A stretch of DNA of 64,000 bases, taken from Aurelia coerulea (lineage: Eukaryota > Cnidaria > Scyphozoa > Semaeostomeae > Ulmaridae). The stretch spans positions 4,019,501 through 4,083,500 of the forward strand of contig CM076945.1 of the NCBI GenBank assembly GCA_039566865.1. Reading direction: 5' to 3'. Shown piece after piece: positions 14,801 through 23,115 of the stretch. Position 1 is the first letter of the stretch; each line of letters starts with the position of its first letter. A program made the position numbers and the translations under genes. The notes under the pieces were generated by a model that was not told where the DNA came from, did no database searches, and worked only from the letters and a program-made list of their open reading frames with translations.

Positions 14801-15589
14801 TTAAGATTACAGAAAATTCCAATGGTAAAATTACAGCAAAATAGCTAAAGTTTTTTTTGAAGCCATTCAGTTCAAAAAGGCAGTTCTAAGAATTTTACAC
14901 TAACCTTCTTAAAAATTTGGAACCTATGATATTAATGATTTTTAAGAAGATGGAGGTAAAGAAACAAGACTTTAAATCAGCACACCAAGGCCTTTCGAAC
15001 TTATTTTCTCTTCAGAGTGTGACTAACATTTGAAAGTGAAATCTATCGTAACGATTTGTATAAACTGTAAAATCATTTTTATGTTTCCTGGGCCTGTGTG
15101 TTGATTTAAAGTCTTGTTTCTTTGCCTCCATCTTCTTACAAATTTTTAGTATTTCACGTACCAAGAAATATTGATATTAACAAAGGTAAAGCAATAAGGC
15201 ATTTTGCATTTAACTTCTTGTGAAGATATTTGTGAGGCAGCATCAGCATCTTATTGTTTTCAACAAACCTATTGCTTTGTCATTTTTCCTGCGTTTATTT
15301 TCATCAATAATACAAATTTTCTTTCTGTCTTCTTCCAGTTTTCCTTGCAATAACAATTCCACAACTGGATAACTTCATGGCTCTCATTGGTTCTTTTGCT
15401 GGCTCGCTCATCGCCTTAGTTTTACCACCTGTGCTGCACACTTTATGCTATTGGAATGAAGGTCTCACAAAATGGGAATTGTATTTAAATATTGTGACAT
15501 TTGTCATTGGTGTCTTTGGGACAATAACTGGAACATCTACAGCAGTTGTGGCAATTTTAGAACGATATGGAAACAGAAATGTGCCATGA
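2801..15589 (+). CDS. SLC36A: Proton-coupled amino acid transporter, SLC36/AAAP family (9 exons)
   Basis: Predicted to move small neutral amino acids with protons across the plasma or lysosomal membrane (family knowledge). Joining 2801-2937, 3765-3855, 6713-6801, 7679-7762, 9015-9099, 10837-11097, 11866-12032, 13920-14089 and 15339-15589 gives 1335 bases, 444 residues, with every splice phase agreeing and GT/AG at each intron. Residues 1-45 are a polar, acidic cytosolic N-terminus. The first membrane segment has the AAAP pattern FVGVGILGLP (about 54-64), followed by helices around LLVLGLLCMH, QLGFCCVYFVFL, YLISVGNAILGIGLAI, VITVLYMAFGVFGYLAFG and a hydrophobic C-terminal exon with at least two helices. 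The length is close to the roughly 470 residues usual for SLC36. The start is the ATG before the acidic stretch; an upstream ATG at 2792 meets a stop after two codons. The exact paralogue cannot be assigned by eye. Confidence 0.9.
3765..3855 (+). CDS. SLC36A: SLC36-like exon 2
   Basis: First membrane helix, including VGVGILGLPNGV. Acceptor TTCTAG, donor GTATGT, phase 2 in and phase 0 out. Confidence 0.9.
3959..4561. mobile_element. TA-flanked palindromic element, CCGGGTGTC type 1
   Basis: Inverted ends CCGGGTGTCCC...ACACCCGG, flanked by TA at 3957-3958 and 4562-4563. The arms repeat each other (for example AGCTCTGG next to GGCC and AAGGTATCT-type blocks). It lies in SLC36-like intron 2. A half copy of one arm is at 45555-45790. 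Confidence 0.75.
5169..5627. repeat. Family A MITE, copy 2 (ends eroded)
   Basis: Contains ATCTTTAAAAAGGCTGG at the left, GATGACGTCACATCCTCAAAT in the middle and TTTCTTTCAAGCCATTCAA at the right, as in the other family A copies. It lies in SLC36-like intron 2. Confidence 0.7.
6035..6272. mobile_element. hAT-like palindromic MITE
   Basis: Near-perfect hairpin with ends CATGGGTAGTTAGACAC and its inverse. Both flanks read GTGTAAG (6028-6034 and 6273-6279), a 7- or 8-bp target duplication. A partial relative with the same left end starts at 61013. Confidence 0.8.
6713..6801 (+). CDS. SLC36A: SLC36-like exon 3
   Basis: Encodes LGPIILLVLGLLCMHNLTLL and a short polar tail, the second membrane helix expected after the GLP motif. 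Acceptor TTTACAG, donor GTATGC, phase 0 in and phase 2 out. The phases are exactly those needed to join exons 2 and 4. Confidence 0.85.
6984..7157. mobile_element. Short hAT-like element with 8-bp target duplication
   Basis: Ends CATCGGCGTAGG and CCTACGCCTATG are inverted, with ATGGCAGA on both sides (6976-6983 and 7158-7165). The interior is G-rich then C-rich and non-coding. It lies in SLC36-like intron 3. Confidence 0.8.
7679..7762 (+). CDS. SLC36A: SLC36-like exon 4
   Basis: Polar loop containing SYGELAEELL, matching the loop that precedes the third helix in SLC36 proteins. Acceptor ATTGCAG, donor GTAAGT, phase 2 in and phase 2 out. Confidence 0.85.
7844..8249. mobile_element. GC-richer palindromic element
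   Basis: The left end GATTACATGGGCGAGTTGAC is matched by an inverted right end (GTCAACTCGCCCATACAATC). The interior repeats 'GAGCCAGCC/CGGGTTGAC' motifs many times. It lies in SLC36-like intron 4. Confidence 0.75.
8812..8893 (+). repeat. (GATT)n microsatellite
   Basis: About 20 tandem tetramers GATT/GATTT, slightly interrupted, in SLC36-like intron 4. Confidence 0.9.
9015..9099 (+). CDS. SLC36A: SLC36-like exon 5
   Basis: Third membrane helix including QLGFCCVYFVFL, a very typical SLC36 signature. Acceptor TTTTAG, donor GTGAGA, phase 2 in and phase 0 out. Confidence 0.92.
9142..9582. mobile_element. Palindromic MITE
   Basis: The left arm has CAGATTTCGTAATACAATAG and the right arm its near-exact inverse (CTATTGTATTACAAAATCTG). 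An inner pair around GGGTAAATCTAAAG and CTTTAGATTTACCC continues the hairpin. It lies in SLC36-like intron 5. Confidence 0.8.
9642..9835. mobile_element. Short palindromic MITE
   Basis: Inverted ends AAAAGCTCTATCTATTAAGC and GGGGGCTAAATAGAGCTTTT, with a purine-rich interior. It lies in SLC36-like intron 5. Confidence 0.7.
10430..10800 (+). repeat. Dispersed repeat shared with 61470-61850
   Basis: Shared blocks in the same order include GTTGTTGTT, CCTGACATCCA, AGTATTTATC, GGTAGTCATT-like and CGTCC(T/C)T. It is probably the tail of a degraded retroelement; no coding frame survives. Confidence 0.55.
10837..11097 (+). CDS. SLC36A: SLC36-like exon 6
   Basis: Largest exon, 87 codons. Several helices, including YLISVGNAILGIGLAI and LIAFGQFVYGFEGVAL; the last resembles the Phe/Glu-Gly segment conserved in AAAP transporters. 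Acceptor TTTCAG, donor GTATGT, phase 0 at both ends. Confidence 0.95.
11866..12032 (+). CDS. SLC36A: SLC36-like exon 7
   Basis: Encodes a charged loop (LPALEKRMRDKDAF) followed by the helix VITVLYMAFGVFGYLAFG and the loop ITLNLPDEP, a typical SLC36 block. Acceptor TTCCAG, donor GTGAGT, phase 0 in and phase 2 out. Confidence 0.95.
12045..12850 (+). repeat. Minisatellite (TTTACTCTG-type, about 150-bp higher-order repeat)
   Basis: Starts about a dozen bases after the exon 7 donor. The base unit is 9 bp (TTTACTCTG/TTTACTTTG), with variants such as ATCATGCTTTTGATATTTAG recurring about every 150 bases, four times. Because the unit is a multiple of three and lacks stops, long open frames exist on both strands, Phe/Leu/Thr-rich on + and Asn/Val/Lys-rich on -. 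I judge both spurious. Confidence 0.9.
13290..13549. mobile_element. Palindromic MITE
   Basis: The left end CGTGGGTTGTAGGATAAATT is inverted at the right (AATTTATCCTACAACCCATG). A second inverted block, TGAATGAACTAAATTGGTAT, lies just inside. It lies in SLC36-like intron 7. Confidence 0.85.
13920..14089 (+). CDS. SLC36A: SLC36-like exon 8
   Basis: Helix YVIIVYITYPVQFFAAVDI followed by a loop and the next helix start. YPVQFF is highly typical of SLC36. Acceptor GTGCAG, donor GTGAGT, phase 2 in and phase 1 out. Confidence 0.95.
14125..14406 (+). repeat. GC-capped dispersed repeat, copy 2
   Basis: Same orientation as 845-1118, with ends CCCGGGGGGTACATGATG and CATGTTATGTACCCCCCTGG-like (inverted). 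It lies 35 bases into SLC36-like intron 8. Confidence 0.8.
14455..14935. repeat. Family A MITE, copy 3
   Basis: The right end ACACTAACCTTCTTAAAAAT and the middle GATGTGACGTCATCAAATTT match family A; the left end is eroded. It lies in SLC36-like intron 8. Confidence 0.75.
15339..15589 (+). CDS. SLC36A: SLC36-like exon 9 (C-terminus, stop)
   Basis: Encodes IPQLDNFMALIGSFAGSLIA, VLPPVLHTLCYW and a final helix ending in ILERYGNRNVP, then TGA. PQLDNFMALIGS and LPP are typical of the SLC36 C-terminus. Acceptor TTCCAG, phase 1 in. Confidence 0.95.
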
Positions 15590-15670
15590 CAAGATAACTT
15601 ATAACAAATAGGCCTTTGGGCAGACTTGCTCAAAAATCTCGAAGCACCTTAGTTTTTTTGGACTCAATTT

Positions 15671-15676
15671 AATAAA
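15671..15676 (+). promoter_or_regulatory. Poly(A) signal AATAAA of the SLC36-like gene
   Basis: AATAAA lies 81 bases after the stop codon, the only such hexamer close downstream. It suggests a short 3' UTR of about 100 bases. Confidence 0.6.
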
Positions 15677-15718
15677 AGATTTCTGGTACGCTGCAAATTT
15701 GGTGTATGCTCAACATAA

Positions 15719-16079
15719 TGGCTGCGGTCACACTACTGTATTTTCCCGTTGTGATATGAATTGCTTCACTTTCTTGCAATTTGTTCTTGTCGCCAAAAAG
15801 TACGGCAACATAACGGTACAATGACACCCGGTCACACAGTGATATGATGTATCATGTGACAACTACGTAAGGCTGCGATTGGTTCATTCTCCAAAACAAC
15901 GCTAAAACATAGCTCGGAACCTTGTTTTGCCCGTTGTTTTGCATCTGATTGTTTTCTTATAGAATCAGCTCTCAGGACCAAAGCGCTGTAACAGCGTTAT
16001 AAATGAATAGCACAGCGTAGTTGACCCGTTGTTTTAAAGGTAAAAACGAGGTAAAAACGTCTAGTGTGACCGCAGCCAA
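15719..16079. mobile_element. Palindromic MITE
   Basis: Inverted ends GGCTGCGGTCACACTA and TAGTGTGACCGCAGCC, with a non-coding interior, just downstream of the transporter gene. From 16080 to 17800 I see no supported gene, only an eroded AAGAAAC-type relic around 17250-17380. Confidence 0.8.
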
Positions 16080-17988
16080 TATGGCACTGGTATGGTGCAG
16101 ATGTGGAATGGTATGGTATGACATAGTGGTAACAGAAATTTTATAATTGTGCGATAACACACAGACCCATACTTGCTAGACCTCGACAAGATGCTTAAAA
16201 GAATTTTAACTCTCTCGACAGTTTCTTTGACTCGAAGAATTGCCATTTTCTAAACTGGCACCGGATCAGTCAAAAATTTCTAAAGTGAAGGAAACAGAAG
16301 TTTGGCGCATAGCAAATACTTGCTTGTTGCTTCGACAGAAACTAACAGTATGAACGATGTATTTCTTGTGGGTTTGTCAGCAAGTGAAGAAAACTTTTAG
16401 AAAGCACTGCTCTACTGCAAAGAAACATTCGTTTCCAAAGTAGGAACAAATTCAGAAACTGTGTGGGTTGTTGTGCGGTATAGAAAGATCGTAGAATAAA
16501 TCAACCGAAATTTCTTTTCGTTTGAACACATCGCACATAGGCTGTATGGCTTGATACAGAAAATTCCCCTAAAAGACGTCAACCTGTCTGAAACTCTTGA
16601 CAATGCAAACTGTGTCTGGCCAAACATCACCGTGCAAGACATCTCGACATTTTTTCTTTGGCTCGTTGTATCAAGCCTAAGAATATGTTATATTGTTGGC
16701 AGGTATTTGGTGCTTTGATGCCTAGGTTTGAAGCATTTCTAATGCTATATGTGCAAAAAGAACTGATCTTCACATCCAGTCTCCTTGTCAATGGTCACAA
16801 ATTGCTCTTGAATTGAGAGCATTAGACGGTCACGCCTCAAGAACAAGTTCGAAATTCTTTTACAAAATTTGTTCGAAAGGGATCATTGATTTTCAATGGA
16901 ATAGACTATATATTTGAAGAATTTTCAAGCTGCTGTACTTAATTGTGGGCACCTGTAGTTCAACAGAAACACTAGCAAAAGCATCAACAATTTCACATTC
17001 ATTTAGAAAATAGAAGCGATGTTATGAAGAAAAAACTTGAATCTACTGGCAATCAAATTTGTATATATTCGTATTCCTAAAATAAAGACAAATGACTTCA
17101 ATAATATGGTGTTTTGCGATTGTTCTTCTTAACTTGATTTCACTCTGCGTTCAATGGCATTTGCCATTTTCATTTTCAGCCTCTAAGGGAGCTGTCATAA
17201 AGTATGGAAAAGAGGTGGGCGGAAGGGATTTCAAATTTTCCGTAAAATTAGGTAGCTCAATACAAGAAACAAAAACTGTTAAAGTTTCTTAGCTTTTTAA
17301 ATTCAGGTAGGGTTGTTTCTTAACTTTCGAAAAATTGAGCCTACCGTTTCATATAAGCGGTTTTTTATTAAAAAATACTTGTATTTGATGTTCTTTCTTT
17401 ATCCTTTATTTCAACAGGGCACATTGTAAAACAATTCTTGTTAACTGAATGTTTTCACCCTGTATAAAGAACTTAAAATACCAACGTATTCTCATCGGAT
17501 CCGTCCCCCTTCCTTCCAAACCACTAAGATATGGAGAGAGCGAAGGGGGCTTCGCTGTCTGGAAGGAAAGTAGGATCATGGTGCGAACCGTCGCTGAGGG
17601 AGGAGTGGTGGGTCGATTTTATTACTGTGCACTGCTTGTTGCTCACAAAGAAGGCTGAAATGAGCTCGGATTTTTCCTATATACTGACCTATTCCCTAGG
17701 GGCTACGAAACTGCTCTCCCCAGGCCTCTCAAGCAGTCTCGGGTGTGTAGAACATTAGAGTCTTGGAATTTCGTGAGACTTCTCCGGTGAGAATAATAAA
17801 ATAATAGTAATAATAATAATACTTTTTTTTTTTTTTTTTTTTTTTTATATCAAGACGCTATATCATTTGATACATGGTCAACTACGGCTACAGATAACAA
17901 AAGATGATTTAAATACAAAATAAACAGTACGAAATAGAGGTTACAACTAAATACCTAAGAATTTCTAGGTTGGGTTTGATTTTACTTT

Positions 17989-20900
17989 TTATTTATTTCC
18001 GTTTTCTGAATTGAGGCGTTTGGAGTATATATCATGAAGAAATTCAGAAAATGTCTGTAGGAGGAGTTCATCTTCGTTGGACATTAAGTATATAAGTTTC
18101 TGTTCATCTGTTGGTATATATTTGAAATTAGGGCAGAGATTTTGTGTTTTATCTAGGAACACTGTCCGTTCAGAGATAAATGTTTGGCACGAGAGAATGA
18201 AGTGGGTCTCGTTTTCAATTTTGTTTTGGCAGGATCTGCAAAATCGTCTTTCTCTTTCTAAGGGAGGCTTGAGATGCCTTCCTTTTTCTATTGCAAGGCA
18301 GTGGTCGCTAAGGCGCAATTTTGATAGTATTCGTCTATGTGATCTGTTGGTAATTAGGGAGAGATAATTTTCATATGTAATTTGAGATTTGTATGTTTTA
18401 TATGATAAGGCTTTTGGGCAGTCACTCAAGTGATTTTTCCACTGTATCTGATGCTCTTGTATAAGGGTTTCTTTTGTCGCATGTTTTGAGAGTAATGTAA
18501 TAGATTCAGTATTTAGGCCATCCTCTGTAGGGTTATCAGTCAAGTTATTCATGTAAGAGGTTATTGTTTGACGATGGTTTATTGAGTTTTCGTATTTAAG
18601 GGCCTGAGATACCAAAGAGAGTGGTTCAGATTCATTAATTATATGTTTTATGAAGTTGTTAGTCCTGCAGTTTAAAGGGATGCTGAGGGGGTAGCGACCC
18701 AGTTCACCGCGTACTAATGCATTTGTGGTTGATCTATTTACTCCCAGTAAGCGTTTTAAAAATTGTGTGTGTATTCGTTCAATTTTACAACTATCCCAAA
18801 AATTTTGGTTTCGGTTTAGGTAAGGACCCCAGACCTCGGAACCATAGAGTAGAATAGGGGCTATGGTAGAATCAAACAGTTTCAATGCTGCTTTTATGGG
18901 AAGAAATTTTATTTTATGGCGGCTGTTAAGGGCTAACAAGGCACGGTTAGCTTTAGCACTAAGTATATTTAATGTTTCATGGAAATTGCAGGCAGCATTT
19001 ATTGTGACACCAAGGTAGGTGAACTCTGTGACGTTCTCCAATGGGGAATTATTAATGTTGAAATTTTGTTTGTATTTGGTATTATTTTTATAGAACGTCA
19101 TACATTTTGATTTATCATTATTAACTTGGAGTTTCCATTGGTCACAATAATTAGATAAGCTATTCAAGCATTGTTGTAGACCATCGTGGGAAGACGAGAG
19201 AATGATTAGATCATCAGCATAGACGAGGCAAGAGATAGGCTCATGCCCAAGGTCTAATGGTGTAGGATTGGTCTTACTAAGTTCGTCAACTAGATCATTT
19301 ATATAAAGGTTAAAGAGTGTTGGACTTAACGGGCATCCTTGCCGGACTCCTTTAGAGCATTTGAAGAAATTAGTACATTGGTTGCTAATTTTGACTGCAC
19401 ATTCTGTTTTATCGTACATGCATTGGATAGTTTTCAAGATGTTGCCATTAATTCCGTAATTTTGAAGTTTTTGAAAGAGGCCGCGGTGCCATACGCTATC
19501 AAATGCTTTCCGAAAATCAATAAAGGCTGCATGTACTTTCTTTTTTGAGGTATCATGGACATGTTTATTTATCAAGGCTTTAAGAGTAAGCAGGTGATCA
19601 GTGGTACGGCATTTTTCTTGGAAACCAATTTGATTATTACGAATTATATTGTTGTCTTTCAGAAATGATTTAAGTCGGTTATTAAGAAGGAGGCAGAGGA
19701 GTTTTAGTAATGCATTACCAACACAGATTCCACGGTAGTTATCTGGATTAGTCTTGCAACCTTTCTTGTATACAGGAGTGATCAGGCCTTGGCACCAGAG
19801 TTTGGGTACCAGTCCTTTGCTTAGTATTAAATTTAGAGTCATTTTGATTAATTCTATCATTTCTGAGTTGCAATTTTTTATCATTTCGTTGCTTATTCCG
19901 TCAAAACCTGTAGCCTTCTTGTTTTTTAGTTTTGCAATTGTATCAATAAGTTCTTTGTTTTCAATTTGATCGTTTAATGTTGAGTTATTTCTGATTTCAT
20001 TAGCTGGGTAATGCGTGTTAGTTGACTGGTCAGTAGAGAAGAGTTTCTTATAATAGCTTTCCCATACCATACCATCTTGTATGGCAATGGATTCTTTTTT
20101 TATTTTTTCGTCAAAGTCTTTCCAAGTGTTCCAAAAGTTGTCATTGTATAGACTGTATTGCAGTTTAGTGATTTGCTCGCTCCAGAAGCTTCGTCGTTTT
20201 GTGTGTAAAAGCCCTTTGTATTGTTTCAGTTTATCACGGTATTTAATTCTTGCAATTTCACTGAAGGGATCTCTGTGTTTCTGTTTTGAAAACGAATTTA
20301 GTTCTTTTTTAAGGTTTCTACAGTCTGAGTCAAACCATTTCTTTTTTCCTGGGGAACCCTTGGTTTGTTTGGGCTTAGATGGTTTAAGTTTCAGTGATGC
20401 ATTAGCAACAGAATGGAAAATTGATGTTAATTCTGAGGATATAAGATCTGGGTTGCAATCTGTTTTAAACTGGCTTCTTAATTTATTGATTTTTGATTTT
20501 ATTTCGTCAGAGGTCAACGCATTACAAAAGTTTTCAGGGGATTTTTCATCCCAAATATATCTGTTTTTAAGTGGGGTCCAATCGTAATTGACTTGAGCAT
20601 TATGCACGATTTTTTTGTTTGGTAGATGGGCAGTAATTTTGCAGTGGTCTGTAAGGGATGATTGCTCGCTGACGTAAAACAGGGATATTTTGTCAAACAG
20701 AGACTGTGATGCTAGGGCGTAGTCAACACAGCTAGCACCGTTGTGCGAGAAGCATGTCAGGTTTCCTATTGTGTCGCCAAATTTTCTACCATTTAGAATT
20801 CTTAGGTTTGTGGACCGACATAGGTTTATCACATTTCTTCCATGTTTGTTGGGGTTTCCAGTGTCACAATTGGATCTTTTTATGAAATTTCCTAAGTTAG

Positions 20901-21561
20901 AGATAACTGAGTTGTCATCATTTGTAAGGTTTGTGGCTGGTATGTGATCAGGCAGGCAGTTTGTACGGGCATTGAAGTCACCAATAATCATAAGGTCCTC
21001 GTTTCCAGGCGAGAATTCAATGAGGTCGTCTACTAGTTCTTCGAAGATTTCATCTGAGTAGTATTTAGACTCTTGAGGAGGAATGTAAACAGCGCAAATC
21101 CTGAGGTTATTTTTGCAGTTATTGAAGACATTCTTATCTATTTCTAGCCATAAGTAGTTTTTGTGAGCTTTGATGACTTTGATTTGGTTTTGAAGATATT
21201 GTTTATAGTAGATCAAGGTTCCACCGGAGCTTCTGCCTGTCTTCATTCTATCAATCTTATTTGGGGGGACTTCGAGTCTAAGAAAGTTTGGGATGTCTTT
21301 ATCATGGGTACAACTCCAAGTTTCAGTAAAGATGTTGATATCATTTATTAGGGTTTTCTCGAGGTCTGCGATTTTGCAGCCAAGATTATTATCAAGGCCG
21401 TGGATATTGAGGTGACTAATAGTAAAATCCAGCGGGGATTTTAATAACATAGGGGATCTATAGGATGTACGGTGTCGGCAAATGGATCCAATTCCTAGGA
21501 AAATTTTGAATTTATATAGAATACGTAATAGGACAAAAAAAGTATTCGAGAGGAGGTTCAT
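17989..21561 (-). CDS. LINE ORF2: AP-like endonuclease and reverse transcriptase
   Basis: A single uninterrupted 1190-residue frame. The N-terminal endonuclease shows SHLNIHGL, TETW, MIIGDFNART and the final SLTDHC motif of APE-type nucleases, which nick target DNA. The reverse transcriptase follows: PDNYRGICVGNALLKLL, QIGFQEKCRTTDHL, AFIDFRKAFDSVWHRGL (first catalytic Asp), KGVRQGCPLSPTLFNLYIND and CLVYADDLIIL (catalytic YADD). Near the C-terminus CRSCQNKIENETHFILSC gives a C-x2-C-x8-H-x4-C cluster, a likely nucleic-acid-binding knuckle. The ATG (21559-21561) overlaps the ORF1 stop as TAATG. No internal stop or frameshift is seen, so the protein could be functional. Confidence 0.95.
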   Translation of the reverse strand: MNLLSNTFFVLLRILYKFKIFLGIGSICRHRTSYRSPMLLKSPLDFTISHLNIHGLDNNLGCKIADLEKTLINDINIFTETWSCTHDKDIPNFLRLEVPPNKIDRMKTGRSSGGTLIYYKQYLQNQIKVIKAHKNYLWLEIDKNVFNNCKNNLRICAVYIPPQESKYYSDEIFEELVDDLIEFSPGNEDLMIIGDFNARTNCLPDHIPATNLTNDDNSVISNLGNFIKRSNCDTGNPNKHGRNVINLCRSTNLRILNGRKFGDTIGNLTCFSHNGASCVDYALASQSLFDKISLFYVSEQSSLTDHCKITAHLPNKKIVHNAQVNYDWTPLKNRYIWDEKSPENFCNALTSDEIKSKINKLRSQFKTDCNPDLISSELTSIFHSVANASLKLKPSKPKQTKGSPGKKKWFDSDCRNLKKELNSFSKQKHRDPFSEIARIKYRDKLKQYKGLLHTKRRSFWSEQITKLQYSLYNDNFWNTWKDFDEKIKKESIAIQDGMVWESYYKKLFSTDQSTNTHYPANEIRNNSTLNDQIENKELIDTIAKLKNKKATGFDGISNEMIKNCNSEMIELIKMTLNLILSKGLVPKLWCQGLITPVYKKGCKTNPDNYRGICVGNALLKLLCLLLNNRLKSFLKDNNIIRNNQIGFQEKCRTTDHLLTLKALINKHVHDTSKKKVHAAFIDFRKAFDSVWHRGLFQKLQNYGINGNILKTIQCMYDKTECAVKISNQCTNFFKCSKGVRQGCPLSPTLFNLYINDLVDELSKTNPTPLDLGHEPISCLVYADDLIILSSSHDGLQQCLNSLSNYCDQWKLQVNNDKSKCMTFYKNNTKYKQNFNINNSPLENVTEFTYLGVTINAACNFHETLNILSAKANRALLALNSRHKIKFLPIKAALKLFDSTIAPILLYGSEVWGPYLNRNQNFWDSCKIERIHTQFLKRLLGVNRSTTNALVRGELGRYPLSIPLNCRTNNFIKHIINESEPLSLVSQALKYENSINHRQTITSYMNNLTDNPTEDGLNTESITLLSKHATKETLIQEHQIQWKNHLSDCPKALSYKTYKSQITYENYLSLITNRSHRRILSKLRLSDHCLAIEKGRHLKPPLERERRFCRSCQNKIENETHFILSCQTFISERTVFLDKTQNLCPNFKYIPTDEQKLIYLMSNEDELLLQTFSEFLHDIYSKRLNSENGNK

Positions 21562-23054
21562 TACCAGTTTGTGAAGTCCCGTTGATGAGAACTGCCAAAG
21601 AACAGGTATTTTATTTCAGATATGAAAGTTTTCAGTCCAATACGATCGAGATGTTTGTCATCAGTTAGCATCCTTGAATTTATGTACGGATGGTGCATGA
21701 TTTGAATGAGATCGGCCCAGGGCATTTCATTTATGATGCGAGAGATGATGTCATTTGCCATGATTACTTTTCTTTGTTGGCCATCTGAGCGAGGCAGGAT
21801 GCTGGAGATGAATAGCTCTGCATCTGGGAATTTGGAAGTGATGGTAACAAGGGCAGATGAAATAAACTGGCTGAATTCATCAGGTGTCGTTGTTTCTATG
21901 TCATTTGTACCCAGATGTAAGAGGATTTTTTTGGCATTTGGGATTTCGATATTTCGCAGGATTTCGGATAGTTTTTGGAGAGTTGGACATCTGATCTTTG
22001 CAATGGGTGTTGGGAATTTTGTAGGAGAGATATATCTTATATTAGAGTCACCAATCAGTACATATTCTTGTGTGAAAGTTCTCTTTTCTGGTGGTGTTTG
22101 ATTTCTTCTGGGGGGATAGTAATCTTTTGGTGGAATATCGATAGGTAGGCTATAGTTGATGGGCGCGGATTTTGGTTCACGTTGCGGTGTCTTGGGAGTA
22201 GATGGAGTATCAGGAGCAGGTGTGATTTGTGACCTTGCTGGTGCAGTAGGAAGCAAATGAATGGAAGATGGAGCTGCAGCTGCAGAGGCATATGAAGGTT
22301 GCTGTGGAGGAGGTGAATTTATGGCTTCGGGTGCAAATGATTTTTGACAGATATTGAAGGTATCATGCAGATTTGGGATACTGTTAGCGAAGGAGATGGC
22401 TTTTTCGACTTCGTTTGTGATGTTGGTGGTTATGCGGTGTTCTAATTTTGCAATATGGTCTTTCAGTTCACTGTGTGATCGTTCGATGGATGTATTCGTG
22501 CTGTGCTTAAGGGATTCGTATTCAAAACTTGTATTTTTTATTTTTGATTCTAGAGACGAGACAGAATTATGAAATTTGGCTTGACTTTGTGCAAGTTGGT
22601 TTACATGCTTTGATATGGCCTCGTGTTTTTCTTCAATAGTGAAGCAGCGAGTTTGGCATTTTTTAATTTCTGCGTTTATGCTGTCGATCTTTTCAATGGA
22701 TGGTACAAAAGAATCGACTCTCAGCTGGATGTCTTTTATCGACTGTTGGAGTTCTGTGAACATTCCAAAAATCTTTTGTTGCCAGTTGGTGTTATCTGAT
22801 GCTGTTGATGGGGCTGTCGTAATGTCTGCGTCAGTTTTAGTGGCGAGTCTTTGTGCGTCTTTCGCAATAACTATTATAGGCATCTCCACGTGTGTGGGTG
22901 GGTGTGGGTCAATGGCCGTTTCTTGGGGAAAATCCATGTTTGATACGCTGCAGGTAAAGATTTTGTCTGCTAGATTGGGATATTTGTCTTCATCTTCGTG
23001 TTTCTGATCAATGGAGTCCAGGATGTTGTGGTAGGATTTGATAAAATCGAGCAA
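21561..23054 (-). CDS. LINE ORF1: coiled-coil protein with C-terminal SGNH esterase domain
   Basis: About 497 codons. The middle is helical and charged (KIDSINAEIKKCQTRCFTIE to HRITTNITNEVEKA), likely a coiled coil. A Pro/Ala/Ser/Thr-rich linker follows, then a C-terminal domain with LIGDSNIRY (Ser nucleophile block), ILLHLGTNDIE (GxND block) and DDKHLDRIG (Asp-His block), the marks of SGNH/GDSL hydrolases found in CR1 ORF1 proteins. The frame stays open upstream to a TGA inside the foldback element but has no ATG there. The first ATG in frame is at 22937, so the true N-terminus may be lost by 5' truncation. The stop TAA is at 21561-21563. Confidence 0.9.
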   Translation of the reverse strand: MLDFIKSYHNILDSIDQKHEDEDKYPNLADKIFTCSVSNMDFPQETAIDPHPPTHVEMPIIVIAKDAQRLATKTDADITTAPSTASDNTNWQQKIFGMFTELQQSIKDIQLRVDSFVPSIEKIDSINAEIKKCQTRCFTIEEKHEAISKHVNQLAQSQAKFHNSVSSLESKIKNTSFEYESLKHSTNTSIERSHSELKDHIAKLEHRITTNITNEVEKAISFANSIPNLHDTFNICQKSFAPEAINSPPPQQPSYASAAAAPSSIHLLPTAPARSQITPAPDTPSTPKTPQREPKSAPINYSLPIDIPPKDYYPPRRNQTPPEKRTFTQEYVLIGDSNIRYISPTKFPTPIAKIRCPTLQKLSEILRNIEIPNAKKILLHLGTNDIETTTPDEFSQFISSALVTITSKFPDAELFISSILPRSDGQQRKVIMANDIISRIINEMPWADLIQIMHHPYINSRMLTDDKHLDRIGLKTFISEIKYLFFGSSHQRDFTNW

Positions 23055-23115
23055 TTGCTTGGGACCGCCTTGGACGACTATTTTTCTTTTTTCAATAAAA
23101 ATTTGTATGGAGATT

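Larger units (their letters stand above)
17823..23110 (-). mobile_element. CR1/L2-like LINE, nearly complete
   Basis: Reading on the - strand: a short or truncated 5' end against the foldback element, ORF1 (21561-23054), ORF2 (17989-21561), a 140-base 3' UTR, and a tail of about 24 A (T-run 17823-17846) followed by ATT repeats. An ORF1 esterase domain plus an APE-type endonuclease/RT ORF2 is the known layout of CR1-group LINEs. No clear target-site duplication could be read. ORF2 is intact, so the insertion is probably young. Confidence 0.9.

Noticed and set aside
16412..17758. Short open frames downstream of the transporter gene
   Set aside because: No similarity, no splice context, and part overlaps an eroded transposon relic.
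18077..22572. Many + strand open frames across the LINE
   Set aside because: Antisense shadows of the - strand ORF1 and ORF2.
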